NCBI GenBank assembly: GCA_019055375.1
Contig: JAHQIW010005990.1
Location: forward strand, 336,446-400,445
Source: Parelaphostrongylus tenuis
Taxonomy: Eukaryota; Nematoda; Chromadorea; Rhabditida; Metastrongylidae
Direction of reading: 5' to 3'
DNA: 64,000 nt
The position numbers and the translations under genes are program-made. The notes under the pieces were generated by a model. The model saw only the letters and a program-made list of their open reading frames with translations, was not told where the DNA came from and did no database searches. This document shows positions 11,440-23,287 of this stretch, one piece after another; within the stretch, counting starts at the first letter, position 1; the number at the start of each line of letters is the position of its first letter.

Positions 11440-11790
11440 TTCTTATACCTGCTCTAAGATGAAGCCGTTTTAGAAACAAATTTGCTTGCTACACATGACA
11501 AGAACGGTGTGTAGGAGAAAATGCTGGTGGACGTAGCGCAAGATTGATGTAGCATTGAGCAATGATACGACTTCAGGAAGGACGGCTAAGAGAAGTGGTT
11601 TGCAAAGTTCAAAGAACAAAAAGTTGGAAAGGACAGTTTGGAGGATTAGTCACTTTGGCCGTCCACAGGAAATTCCATCAATCTTGCGCACCGTTTCACT
11701 AGCACTTTCTCCTACACGCCATTCGTGCACGAGTAGCAAGGAAATTTGTTCCCAAGCGAGCTTTTTCTTGAAACAAGTATAGGCATGTTT
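11440..11790. mobile_element. Two mariner N-terminal fragments, head to head
   Basis: The + strand (about 11440-11660) reads pieces of a mariner N-terminus, including K-Q-I-C-L-L and T-A-K-R-S...L-Q-S-S-K. The - strand (about 11680-11790) reads K-L-A-W-E-Q-I-S-L-L-L-V-H-E-W-R-V-G-E-S. The outer ends are imperfect reverse complements. Both copies are short and frame-broken. Confidence 0.5.
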
Positions 11791-11799
11791 TACACCAAA

Positions 11800-13313
11800 A
11801 TGTTCATAATAAAATACGCAATTGAAGAATTTTTAACGAGTTTAGCTAAAATTATGCAATTTCATTTACTTTACTAATGAAGAAAATTTGGTGTTTATTG
11901 TTTTGGGTGCCAAAACTTAAAAAAACGGCTTAATACTAGATATAACAATCATAGGTTCCTTTCATTATAGCACAGGGAGTTGTAAAGGAGAAATTTTTCC
12001 TTCAGAGTTCTAGTGATCTTTTGGAAGCTTAGACAGAAAACTGCTATACATTCTTATTTTTTGAACAGGCCTTTTTGTAAACGCTGTAGCGTTCAGAATA
12101 AAATTATGTTACACAGCGCCAAGATCATCACGCTATGCACGCATATATTTTGCTGCCACTTTGCTGGGCAAAGTACTTTCTCTGAACTGCAGATGACCGT
12201 TCGATAGTTTAGCTCTAGAAGAATTTGAAATTTTGATTGTTTTTAGAAAGGTTTTAAATCTTGCTTAAGCAAAAGAAAATTTCTATGTTTCACACACGCA
12301 TACTTATCCCAGGAAGAACTCTTCCCTTGTATTATAAGTAACGCTTCGATGGCGCAAGTTCTGAAAATTCCAACGCAGTGCTTATATTTCGAAAGATTAC
12401 TTCATTCCTAGATTTGAAATAAAATAGGTGTCCAAACACATGTCGGCTGGGGTGTGTGCACGGCTGTGGTCGATACTCGATTAATCGATTGCGCAGACGT
12501 GACTCACATGTGCAATGCGATTTTTGCTATTGAATAACAGTGAATCTAGATAAAGCATATGACGCTGATACTCAAGGAATTCTTCTAGAAGTCCATATGT
12601 TTTTCGTGCTTAAGCTTAGGCTTAGACTCAGTAACGGGTTTATTTTGCAATTAATATGAAAATAAAAAGCTTGAGTCCTAGAACGATTAGATAAAATTTC
12701 TCCTGCAACTCCGATACGAAAACATAGAAATCTCCGAAAGCTAAAAAAAAATTTCCAAATAAATAATAAAAATCCGCATTTCTCCCTTACAGCGCTGTAA
12801 AGATGCTCTTTCAGAAAGTATGCCGTTGAATCCCCGGAGACTTACAATGTTGAGTGATTGATAATAGGTTTGGAAAAAACTACATCCAGCGACATATAAG
12901 CACTATGATAATAAAGGCACATGGCGCGTGAAAACCACAATTTCATCTTAAATGCTACAGGGTTGTAAACGGGCTTTTCTGAAAATACAAGTACATTGCT
13001 GAACTCACCGAAATCTAAGCTATTTAAAGGTTTAGGGAAAGATTAATAGTCTGGGAAACAAGCCTTCTCTAACGTGATATAAACATGGCAGTGATAAAAG
13101 TGAGCGGCTTGCGTGAAAAAGAGTTTCTCAGCATTTTAACAGCAATGCTAGCTTGTCGAGATGTGTCAGCAGAAATTACCATTAAAATCATTTCAAGCTA
13201 GCGATTATTTGGCAAGGATAGGATGTGGATGACAATGATTTTAAAATACTGGGTCTAGTATCCTTATATGGCCTTTTCGTAATTAAATAGTTGATTTTTC
13301 GAAATCTTTTTAG
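11800..13313. other. Remainder of FABP pseudogene intron 2
   Basis: AT-rich. It contains diverged copies (about 12780-13040) of a dispersed repeat with the landmarks GGGCTTTTCTGAAAA and AAATCTAAGCTATT, also seen near 20.4, 21.6, 43.3 and 44.5-45.7 kb. No gene was recognised. Confidence 0.4.
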
Positions 13314-13426
13314 GTTGGCCAGCTGTACAAAGTTGAGAATGATCGTCTTGTCTTGCATGAAAAAACAAGGGCGGTGGAGCCGAATCGCAAATTGAACGCT
13401 ATGTCGATAATATTCACCTTCACATT
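13314..13426 (+). pseudogene. FABP pseudogene exon 3 (one-base deletion)
   Basis: The exon follows a TTTTTAG acceptor and ends before GTAAGT, as in the intact copy. It reads V-E-N-D-R-L-V-L-H-E-K in frame, then runs out of frame. The expected G-G-G-A-E-S-Q-I-E-R-Y continues one frame over. The exon is 113 bases instead of 114, the missing base lying in the GAAAAAAC run. Confidence 0.8.
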
Positions 13427-13889
13427 GTAAGTCGCCGTTTCTCATCGTTTTCACACTTTTGTAGCAATGCTACCAATTATCATTAATGAAAAACAAATCG
13501 CTCATTACAATGCTTTGAGATGCTTCACAATATTTGCATGATCTTCGGTTTGATTCCGCACAGTAGACTAGTCTATCATCTTTTTAGCGACAAATGAATT
13601 GATACACAACTACTTTAAAAGGATGAAAACTGTAAAATGATGGATTGTGATGGGTCTTTGAAGGCCCTTGCATGAGTTAAATATCTATTAAAAACCCTAT
13701 GCGATGTTACCACTGGAATCGAATACATCTCTGTGTATTACTCCTCACTAAACACTAAAATTGGAAGAATTTTGATGAGGAAAAGACAAAAAATCCACTG
13801 CATTATTGTTTTAACATCATTGTTTCTAAATCTATGTTGCTTTTTAACTGTTCTGAAATGATTTTTTTCCTCTACTTGCTACTTTATAG

Positions 13890-13946
13890 TACTGCGGATG
13901 AAACGGCGTGAACTGTTAAAGAATTTACGAGCGAATGAAAGAGTGA
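13890..13946 (+). pseudogene. FABP pseudogene exon 4 (two nonsense codons)
   Basis: It follows a TTTATAG acceptor and has the same 19 codons as exon 4 of the intact gene. Codons 4 and 10 are TGA and TAA. The R-I-Y-E-R-M-K-E end and final TGA are still clear. Confidence 0.8.
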
Positions 13947-14590
13947 TATTCAGGCGATACAGCATATTTTCAGTTGTCCTCTAGTAATAATTTTCCTAGT
14001 AAAGAATTTTTACGATTAGTGGAATTAATCACTTGATTAATCAATTGATTCAAATGACGAGTCACGGAGGGTGTCCAAGCCCGTAACAAAGTTTACCGTT
14101 TAGCAGTCATATCGACTAGTTGGGCAAGATTTTCTCCTTCTGAGTATCAAAGAATGAGCCACGACTTCCTCAGGTAATCACCACTCGCCAACAATGGTTT
14201 CGTCGACAGTGCTGTTACAGACGACAAATGTACGACCCTACCCTTCACACCAGGGTCTCGGCTACTGAACTCGCGATGCTATGAATAGAGTTGGATGCAC
14301 AGCTCACCTTTACATGATCAATGAGCGGAAAAGCTTTAACACTCCATCTACAAATGGAGGGAAATTTTCAAGGCTCAAAAGCATTCAAGAGAGGCGGGTT
14401 AGCGCAGTGGATAGAGATGCATGCTGACATGAAGCATGGCTTAGCTCATTCTATTACTCTTTTGCAAGTTCCTTAAGCGCCTTAAATCGACGAGCTTCAA
14501 GATCACATGAGAATTCGCCTCGACTACCATTCTACGGCGTTCTAGCAAAGTCGAAATCTTCAAACAGGAACTGAAATAACATATAAGATC
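13947..14590. other. Unassigned stretch with SINE and repeat scraps
   Basis: A SINE-A head (TTAGCGCAGTGGATAGAG) is present at 14398-14420 without a clear tail. A short segment at 14190-14230 shares GTCGACAGTGCTGTT with the repeats at 14.9 and 18.8 kb. Otherwise nothing was recognised. Confidence 0.35.
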
Positions 14591-15150
14591 TTTGAGGACC
14601 TTTGTGGAGGATGAATACGAGGGAACGAGTGGATGACAAGAATTACGGGTGCCGACATAGTATCTGTAATGATGTGTCACGTAAAAATTTCAAAGATTTC
14701 GTGAGAAATCTGGGAGTTTTCAATGGCCAAAAAAGATTGCACGATCACTATCGCTGCAGCGGCCACATGCCCATTACATGTTTTGCCGATGCAGTCAGAT
14801 ATCTTTTTAGGAAAGGGTGGGGAACGATGAGAAATAAAGGCGGAGCTGGAAAATGGGCCGCAATGCAACACGTCTTTCGACAGTGCTGTTGTGAACAGCC
14901 TTGTACATCGACCGTAATCTTCACTCTGACGAGCGCTGGCGGCCTGGCATGTGGTCGTTTGTCTAGGTGGTTTCTTTCTTCTTTTTTGAGTTTGAATCCC
15001 ATGATTACAGTAGAGTATACTTTGATTGAGGACTGCAAGCACCAAGAGCGAATTCCATCTTCCACTTGAAAGAAAATTTTCTGTTTTCGGTTTTCCTCTC
15101 CTTTAACTCAATTGCTCTCAAATTGCTCAATTTGTTGTGCTCTCAATTTC
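14590..15150. repeat. Dispersed repeat, copy 1
   Basis: Landmarks, in order, are TATCGCTGCAGC, CGACAGTGCTGTTGTGAACAG, GGCGGCCTGGCATGTGGTC, ACTTTGATTGAGGACTGCA and a TGTGCTCTCAATTT end. All recur at 18600-19075 in the same order. Open reading frames across it (up to about 155 codons) differ between copies, so I do not call a protein. Confidence 0.6.
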
Positions 15151-15264
15151 AGCGCACCATCTACATGACTTAATATCACATCCACCGTACGTATCCCAGC
15201 ACTTCTTGCATTTGACTCGTTTCTTCGGATTGCCTGAAAGGTCTCTGAATATTTCACGTACTTC

Positions 15265-15690
15265 AAAAAAGAATGTTTTGAGCCTAAACGAGGTTGGTAC
15301 GCCAGGGTCATACACCGGTGTTTCGGAGGTTTCGGCCTCATCGTCAGTGACCCCCGCCCCACATAATTCCAAAAAAAAAGGTTTTAAACCTTTATTTATC
15401 ACGAGGTTTTAGAAATAGTCGATCCTACGAATTGATTTTGATCTACCAGCCGAAACCCATCGACTGAACAGTGATGATGGACCAGTGTCGTTGTACACTA
15501 TGCCATCACCACATACGCCTCCCTCCTTGCTACAATGCAGGACGTAATGTGGGGCGGGGGTCACTGACGAGGAGGCCGAAACCTCCGAAACACCGGTGTA
15601 TGGCCTTGGCGTACCATCCTCGTTTAGACTTAAAACATTCTTTTTTGGAATTAATTTGAATGTTTATCACGAGGTTTTAAAAACAGTCAA
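15265..15690. repeat. Inverted-repeat element related to the 23.9-24.5 kb hairpin
   Basis: The two arms (about 15265-15365 and 15545-15650) are reverse complements. They contain GTTGGTACGCC, TACACCGGTGTTTCGGAGG and TCAGTGACCCCCGCCCCAC. The spacer carries the TACACTATGCCATCACC and ACATACGCCTCCCTCCTTGC segment of the larger copy. CACGAGGTTTTAGAAATAG and CACGAGGTTTTAAAAACAG flank the second half. The first half lacks part of the arm found at 24 kb. Confidence 0.7.
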
Positions 15691-15699
15691 TCCTATGGA

Positions 15700-16925
15700 T
15701 TAATTTATCGTATTATTTCGACTACTGCTCAAGGAATTCGTCTCTTTCATGAATGTCGTAGAATGTTTTTACAGTTGAACCTTTCTTCAGTCTTGAAATA
15801 TTCCCACAGTATTGTAAAAAAGTGTTCAAGGCGAGGGTCGAACCAACACCCCGTTCTCTAACTTATAACCTGCAACACTAATCGTACGATCAGAGCCTTC
15901 AGGAAGACTTACACGCCGACCTACATATGAATAGGCATTTACATAAACGTGCCATTTGTCGCAAAATTCCTTTGTGATCAGATCTTTACTGAATCAGATT
16001 ACGTGATATTCTCTAATTATTTTCGTTTCAATGAATGGATGGCGAACAGTATGACTCATGTATATAGAGATTGAAGTGGATTTGTCAATATGTTGCTACT
16101 TGCCAACACTTACATTGCACTTGCACAGTGTACTAGTAAATTTGTAAGTGGGATAGGATAGCGGCCAGATGATAAGTGAAACTGATGACCGCCGATAACA
16201 TTGCCCTTCATAGAGTGGCTGTATCTATCTTATCGTGATTAATTGAATATATCAACGGAGCCAGCGTACGTAGAAAGCAGAAGAGCCGTGTTTTCTATAA
16301 AGTCAGACGAGTCAATACTTGTGCAAGTTTTTTCTTTAAAGTCCCGAAATAGCCTTTCTGTTGCTCTCTAGCAATTTCGATCGCAAGATGCAGACCCTTT
16401 TGAATTGCAATGAAGTTGCCGTCCTATAAAAAAGGTTTCCTTGAGAATTGCAGCATTTCCTGAAACAGATTATCTTTCTGATTCAACTCTCTTGGAGCCC
16501 TCTGGATAGAGTGACTCTGAGCACGATTAGAGAACATTCGTGAGGAGTTCAAAGTACGTGCTAATGGGAAGAACTTCATGGATGATGGATGCAAGACAAT
16601 ATACCGACTGGCAGACGTGTTGCTTTTTTTGAGCACTAGAGCCGAATTTGTCAAGCATATGTGATTGTACAACCCTATAGGAAGATGGGCTGCTTGTGCT
16701 TTCCTGCTTGGTATTGTGTTTGGGACTGTTCGACTGTCAAAAATGTTACTTAGTCATGATATTGTGCAAATTTCTTTGAAAAGTTAAAGAGAAGGTTAAC
16801 ACTGACATTACTTTTTTTGTGGGCTCTCATAAACTAATGTATCGCAAAAGTTTAGGAGGAAACACACGGAAAACAATTATTCTATGAACCTGAATCTGCT
16901 GACATTATTTGGCTTTTGGTATCGT
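15700..16925. other. Unassigned stretch
   Basis: I see no recognisable gene or repeat. Short open frames exist on the minus strand (16424-16672), but without splice or family support. Confidence 0.35.
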
Positions 16926-16929
16926 TGCC

Positions 16930-17125
16930 TATAGTACAGTTGAATAGTAGCTAATACAGTTACTAAGTAAGTGCTGCTTATAATCCCAGACAAGTCTGAG
17001 ACCAGTCTGGCACCAATTTACCGACCCCGGAGGGATGGATGGCTTGGTAAGCCATGGGTGCGAGATCGAACCATTGACTCGTGTGCGATGCAGAGCACCT
17101 TCAACCACTGCAGCACAAGGGCTCT
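16930..17125 (-). repeat. SINE family A copy, minus strand
   Basis: Reverse-strand copy of the head and body: GGTTCGATCTCGC, CATGGCTTACCAAGCC and GGTCGGTAAATTGG. The tail beyond is missing or diverged. Confidence 0.65.
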
Positions 17126-17129
17126 TCAT

Positions 17130-18595
17130 TGAAAATTATTATATATAAATCCTTAAGACTGTCCTTTTAGGGCCCAAACGAGGTTAGTATCAGTTGCTGA
17201 CGTTGCTATCGTTATAGTCGTTTGATGGCTGACTTTCCGGCGACTTCATTCCTTCGGTGCCCTTTTGCAACATGTAAAACTACCGTATAGAGTACGATCT
17301 TTGCATTACAGATTTTAGGAAGGCAATCTCAGCGGATCGTCAACCATCTAACAACGACAACGGTTGCAACAGCAGCAACAATTAGAAAAGATACCAACCT
17401 CACGTCGGCTTATCAAAGGTAGTTCGTGAGAATCACTTATATAAATAAGGATTTGTCTTATTCTATAATTCAAATCTGTCAGTAGCTCTGACCTTTTTTG
17501 CAAAATATTTGGCACGAAATTCAGAGCAAATAGTTATGTTTGTGGTTGAAAGTGGTCAGTATATTGCTCACAATAAATCATCACACTGAGTGCACATGTA
17601 CACTGAAAGAGAAGTATTGCATACTGACAACTTACAACTTCATCAGCGATAACGAGGTTGAGAGAAAAGGGCCTTATATGACTGGCTCTTATAGGTTTAT
17701 GCATCTTATATATCAGTGAGCTGATGGATTTTCTCATTTTTGACCAACCTTCGAAACTTCTGGAGTTTTTTTTTTGGAAAAGTTACCAGCTAAATGAAAT
17801 CAAGAATGGTTATCTTGTTTAGCAAGAGAGGTAAAGACCGTGATGGTGACTGGAACATCGAACAGCAAAGGCGATCAGCTTTTCAGTTCAAATCGTCCCT
17901 TTTCTTATTTCACATGGATTTGCAGTAACAAAATACTAGTTAGTATGCAATAACAATGCTTCTGTATCGCAGTGGTCAAAGGCGCCGGCATGACATGCTT
18001 GGTTGTGTTGCTTTCATCTGCCTCCTCGGAGTAATTGAGCTTCTCATCTCTACAAAGACGATTAGACTGAGCCATACTCGTCTGTAGAATAAAACAGTGA
18101 AGCGATACATGGAAAAGCCAGCAAGTCATTATACAGGCCAATCACATGCATTTAACCATCTCTGTATGGTACGAATGGACTAGAGTGCATGGCTTATCGC
18201 TAAGGGCCTCTGAACGCTACTCGCAGCAGTAGAATTTCAATTTAATAAAAATCGACTTGCTAAGTTCTTCTTTTCTTGAGGTATTGGAGGCAGTGCTGTG
18301 GCTTTGTCATGTCGCTTTACTTGTCAGTTTTAGTTTTATCTTGTGCCACAAACTATTCCAGGTTTCCTTGCTATATGAATGAATCGATTAGTTTCAGCCA
18401 GTCTCCGACGATCAAAGCTCTGAGTTTTATTTTGATTATTCCAGTAAAGCATTGGATAAGTCAACTGAGTATTCAATCGTACTGAACTGCCCACACGATG
18501 GTGCGAATGGAGCTCAATGCACAGTAAATTCTTAAACATCTGGTCAAAGCTCCACGATTTATAATTTATCTATCAGACTGTGTAGCTCTCAAAAT
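17130..18595. other. Unassigned stretch
   Basis: No recognisable gene, RNA or repeat. Confidence 0.35.
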
Positions 18596-18599
18596 TTAC

Positions 18600-19075
18600 A
18601 AGTATTTGAAGAGATTGGATGAGATGTTCGGAATTCCCGAGTGACCAACAAAAAAGCGCCCTATCACTTTCGCTGCAGCAACCAGATGTTCATCACATAA
18701 ATGTTATGTGGACGCAGTCGGTAAAACAGCCAGTAATATAGGAGGGAATGGTGAGGGATAAGAGTTGAAGGCGGAGTTTGACGACTGGCTTAAACACACA
18801 ATGCATCTGTCGACAGTGTTGTTGCAAACGGCGAATGTCCATCGACTCTATTCTTCACAATGACGAGCGTCGGCGGCCTGGCATGTGGTCATTTGTCTGG
18901 CTGTTTTCTTTGTCCTTTTTTCTTCAAATTCGAACCACATAGCTACCGTAGAATTCACTTTGATTGAAGACTGCATCTGCCAAGAGAAAATGCTATCATC
19001 CGGCTTCGCCTCAGTGAATAATTAATTTATTTCTTGCATTCCTTTCAGCAGATTGTGTTCTCAATTTATACACAG
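18600..19075. repeat. Dispersed repeat, copy 2
   Basis: Diverged direct copy of 14590-15150, sharing CGACAGTGTTGTTGCAAAC, GGCGGCCTGGCATGTGGTCA and ACTTTGATTGAAGACTGCA in order. Confidence 0.6.
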
Positions 19076-19545
19076 TAATCCTCTCATCTATTTGCATGCA
19101 TAAGGAGCAACACATTAGAATCATTGTGCTCATTCAAAACTACCACTGACTTATAAAATGAAACCAAAGAGTTTTGTTCATGAAAGACGCATAGGATGGC
19201 TAAAAGTATTTCTACCTCAAGATTTTCAACTCACTTTCTTAAGCAGATTTTTTTCCATTCATTAACACGAAAGAACGGGTAAAACATGGAGTTCTCAATG
19301 AAATTGATGCGAAAACTATCATTAGCCACCAGTTTCTCAAACCGCCCGAGAGCTGAAACAACTTGTTTCAGAGAAACCCTTATAAGACGGAAGATATGAA
19401 ATTTCAAATATTTGTCATTCACTTAGATTTCTTCTTGACTTATTACTTGTTAAATCAAAGTTGTGTGGCTCCACGTAGAAATTTCTTAAACAGCTCATAT
19501 TACCACTTGGTGAGTGTAATTGAAAGGGCGACATTCCAGCATTAA

Positions 19546-19764
19546 TTAGAGATCTCCCAGATACGAGGTCCACATTACAATTCTCAATCCCCCTTGCGCC
19601 AGTCTGGACATATCTTCCTTCAGTGGCTTTCGCCATCCTTGCTTTTGAACAACGTCTTCAAGTTTTCCGTGAAAAACCACTACCTGGGCAAGACTATGAA
19701 GGGTCTGACGTGAACCAATGTCTGCAGGGTTTCCAAGCTTCAAACAAAATGACCAGCTTGGCAA
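19546..19764 (-). mobile_element. Possible BEL/Pao-type retrotransposon pol fragment
   Basis: A 72-codon minus-strand frame contains N-P-A-D-I-G-S-R, followed by hydrophobic residues and V-F-H-G-K. In BEL/Pao polyproteins an N-P-A-D-x-x-[ST]-R block, followed by a W-x-G-P run, lies near the RNase H/integrase junction. The rest of the frame does not match anything I recognise, and no LTRs are evident. It could equally be a chance frame. Confidence 0.35.
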
Positions 19765-19969
19765 AAAGACAGCTGCATGTGCTTGATTTTTGCGCGTTAA
19801 GATACCTGCATATAAAATGTGCTAAAAATGTTGCAGCGTATAGATAACTTAGAAGTATTATAAAATCGTAGTTGCTCTTCAATAGCGGAGCCACATGTAA
19901 GTGGGATAAGATTGCAGTAATTCTCCAAAAACTACTATTTTCTTCCAGTTCAACGCAATAATGCACTAT

Positions 19970-21310
19970 TTACACTCAAGACAGTTTTAGTTCAGTCCAC
20001 TTCCTTCTGATACTTTTTCATCACTAATAGATTATAGAGCACTTGGCATTTGAATAAATCATGGAGTGATAAATTTCCAATTTTTCAATCCCGGTATGTT
20101 TATTCTTTTACACAATGTGTTATCTAAAGTGGAATCGGGATGAGAACAGTGACGAGAGAAATAGTGACATTGATTACTTCCTGATAACGCTATCTTTCAT
20201 AGTGTAAAAAAATGTGTTGAATCATGCTAAAAGAAGTGTAAAAAAACTCGTCAATATACCTAGTAGCTGAGCGGCTGTCTGTTCTAACCCTTTTGGGACG
20301 ATGTTATTCGGATGGTCACACATTTCTCTGATGACCTTTCTTACTGGAAAGAGACTTTTTATCTAGAATCTCATTAACTATTCAGAAATTTGAATCTCGA
20401 CAATTTCAATGATTTATTTGGTTTTTGAATAGCTTTTCATATCGCGTTCTAGCAACAAAAACAATATTATGTCTCACATTAGGTCTGCTTCGTTTGCTTA
20501 GCTGAGGTCTATCGATGGATGTTCGCCAAACTATCATTAATTATTCGATAGCTTAAATCTTGAAAATTTTGATTCTATAATTGATTTTTGAAAAGATCCT
20601 CTTCAAGCGCTATATAAGCGGAAAGAAGATTCCTTTGCAAGCCTGAAGTAGGTAAACCGTCACTAAGTTATCATGGCGGCAACATGTAACGAAGATAAAA
20701 GCTCGTACCTAAGAACGATAGGACAACGTTCTTTCACATCCTAATACAAGAAACCTAGGGATTTTTTCGAAACTGGGAAGAAAATTCTTACTAATTGAAG
20801 AAATCCGCGCTATTTCGAAGATTTTTTTTTCAATTTTAAAACGACTCAATTCTTTTGGTTTCCTGATAATCACATTTTTCTCAGCACCTTCATATGCATT
20901 TGAATCGTATATCTCTAAAAGCGTAACATAACATTTCTTTCGCTGTACTTAAATCGCCTCAAGAAGCAAACCCAGTAACAGCATCCACGTATCTCAAGCT
21001 TTCGAATAACTACGAAAACCCTGCTGGAAGGACTTCCTCAGACTCTAGCCGAGCAAAAATTGAGCGCTGAAAGTGATGTAATGTTATTCTTGCTGCTACA
21101 GCACACTAGCAGAGCTTTTTTAAAATCGTTAACGGTATTGAAATTGCCGCGATTTGAGATTGATTAACTACCAAAAGTCAAAAGGAAAAAGAAAAAGACT
21201 TCGTCTCGAAAGGGTAATAAATCTCTTTTTTCTCTCTCTCTTTCGTCCCGCTATGGCTCTTTTGTTGCGATTTCCAAGGTCATCGCCTGCCAACTGCCGA
21301 CCATTTGGAT
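19970..21310. other. Unassigned stretch with a dispersed AT-rich repeat
   Basis: The segment at about 20390-20640 carries two units with the landmarks CAATTTCAATGATTTATTTGG and TTATTCGATAGCTTAAAT, which belong to a dispersed family also present near 21.6, 43.3 and 44.5-45.7 kb. No gene was recognised. Confidence 0.35.
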
Positions 21311-21319
21311 CGTAATCAG

Positions 21320-21577
21320 ATGTGCCGCATTACTTAATTGATTTCATCGAAGAGAGTATCAGTTCCACCAAAAGATGTTTTTCTCTTAGAGTCCTCCTAG
21401 AGCTCTCTAGGGAACATCGACCGCACAGGCATTCCAGGACATTCAAGTCATTAGTTGCAAACAAGCTCACATTCATATCCGAAGAATATCATGAATGTTA
21501 TATACAAGGGGACAAACCGAATCAAAAAGTGCGGATACCCCGAAAATATGTGGATTCTAATTATATTATTCCGCTAT
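21320..21577 (+). CDS. Candidate internal exon, weakly SH3-like
   Basis: An open stretch of 86 codons lies between an ATCAG acceptor and a GTAAGA donor. Near its end, A-N-K-L-T-F-I-S-E-E-Y-H-E-C-Y and V-R-I-P-R-K-Y-V-D-S resemble the start and end of an SH3 fold (x-x-E-L-T-F...P-x-N-Y-V). The usual Trp is absent. I found no convincing neighbouring exons, so this may be a lone remnant or a chance frame. Confidence 0.3.
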
Positions 21578-21599
21578 GTAAGATATGTATCTGAGCTTT

Positions 21600-22995
21600 G
21601 AAACGGAATCTGTTAAACTTTTCTGTAGCTCCGTTTGAGCATGAACCAACTGTTAAATACACGAAGTAGTTCAACTCTCAAAAATACTACTTTGTTGCCT
21701 TGTAACGGCAATTATTATTTTCAAGAAGTAGGTCGAAAGTGATAGCGCATTTTTCCTCACAAAGCTACCATGGGCTGAGGCTCTCAATGAGGTTCAAAAT
21801 AGAACACATGAGACAAAATTGCTTGCGAGGTTGAATCTGTTAAAATTTTCTGGCTTTGCATTCAGCTCAGCAACGTCGAATTTAGTCCAGCGAGTATTGA
21901 TTACTACGCCGTTTATTTTGTAGCCTCAATGTGGACATGAGTTAGCTTCAAACTTCAAGTTAGATCTATCACTTGTTTTACCGTCAAGCATTTCTCTGTC
22001 AAGTATTTTGAGGATTCGGACACTGTAATGTTTTGAGTTGCTCTTCCCGTTGGCGGGTGATTGTCGATAGCAGCCATACATTCACATGGTTTAGAGATGA
22101 GATAAGCACTGTGACCTCGGTTCAAGTGGTGGATGGCACGTCAACCTCCAGAAAGAGCTAAGTTCGAAGCGCCACTCAGGTCCCGAGTTTTATCTCCACA
22201 TTGAACGTTTCAAGTGAATGAGATCATAGATAAAACTGATTTAACCCCATCACGGTCAATCCATACTGGAAGGTGGGGCATCTGGTGAAATTTCAGTATC
22301 ATTTTGACCATTCCCACTTGTCGGTCGATCGCCAGTAATCCCACCTGCTGTTTGTTTGCCTACATTAGGATTATCCATATTATCGCTAGTTGTGCTGGCT
22401 CGTTATAGCCTCTACAATCTTCTTTATTTCCACTCATCCAAAACCATATTTCTCTTGAAATCACCATAGCATAGCAGTCTGCTTTAGGTACAGCATAAAC
22501 TTAAGTGATTAATCGCTCGTAGATACGAACGAGGATTGCTCACAAGGGCATTCTACTTTTGTTTTTTTTTCATGACGAACTTTCAATAATCTATGGCGAT
22601 GAAATATGATCGTTCGTTTCCACAAATTTCGAGAGCTGTCATATGTTATCAAATAAAACCGAACTGGGAATGAATAATGGCATGAGTTGCCCACTAAATG
22701 GACACGCGTTTGACCCAGGGGTTAGCCTGTCGAGAAACAGACTCGTGGTCGCTAATTTGATAACGCGTAGACTTCTCTAGAAAGATAACAGCACTAATTT
22801 GATATGTCGATAGGCCACCACGAGTCCAGTGTAGACCTAATGTGCATTCAGTCACTTCTAGCGATGCTCTATGAAGTGGACTGCATGACGCATCGCCACG
22901 AGCTTTAGCCTTTCGTCTGTTTTTATCCAGCAAACGAAGGTTATAGCCTCATCACACGGCGATGCAATTTCTATTTCCTAGCCCGCATTCTCATT
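21600..22995. other. Unassigned stretch
   Basis: It contains one or more diverged units of the dispersed AT-rich repeat (21600-21860). A short SINE-A tail-like scrap (GTGCATTCAGTCACTTC) lies near 22840. Otherwise nothing was recognised. Confidence 0.3.
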
Positions 22996-23287
22996 TCCTC
23001 AGTTCGTGATTAGAATCTTGCACTGCCACAACCTCCATCCCTCGGTCGTCGCCTCCTCCTTCGCCGCCGCCATTTTTATTTTCCATTGTTGTTGGGACGG
23101 AATCGATCCGCCACGATGTGTACTATTTACGTTTGTCAGTTGATGGCGTAAAAACAGTCGAACGAATGGATGAGTCAGCGGAGGACTAGTCGCCTCCCGA
23201 ACGGGAATGTCAACATGAGTTACAGAGTCTACTAAGCCACTGATTTCATACGAATCGTATTTTCTGCCTTTGCTTTCTCTTTTCCAG

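Larger units (their letters stand above)
6731..13946 (+). pseudogene. Fatty-acid-binding protein (LBP/FABP) pseudogene
   Basis: Remnants of four exons match the intact FABP gene at 25205-28103 in order, strand and length. Exon 1 is about 6731-6824, with a good GTGAGT donor but a damaged W-K-L-V...E-N-F region that appears to have gained 7 bases. Exon 2 is 9151-9321, 57 codons, the same length as in the intact copy and identical at 42 of 57 residues by hand count. The intact gene's GTTAGT donor is GCCAGT here. Exon 3 is 13314-13426, one base shorter than its 114-base counterpart because of a deletion in an A run, which shifts the frame. Exon 4 is 13890-13946, the same 57-base length, with in-frame TGA and TAA before the normal stop. 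Arg and Tyr of the R-x-Y motif are still readable. Intron 1 holds a mariner remnant and a SINE; intron 2 holds an RTE LINE. A misassembly could explain the A-run deletion but not all the lesions. Confidence 0.82.

Noticed and set aside
14602..15069. 155-codon + strand open frame
   Set aside because: It lies inside a dispersed repeat whose other copy (18600-19075) does not keep the frame.
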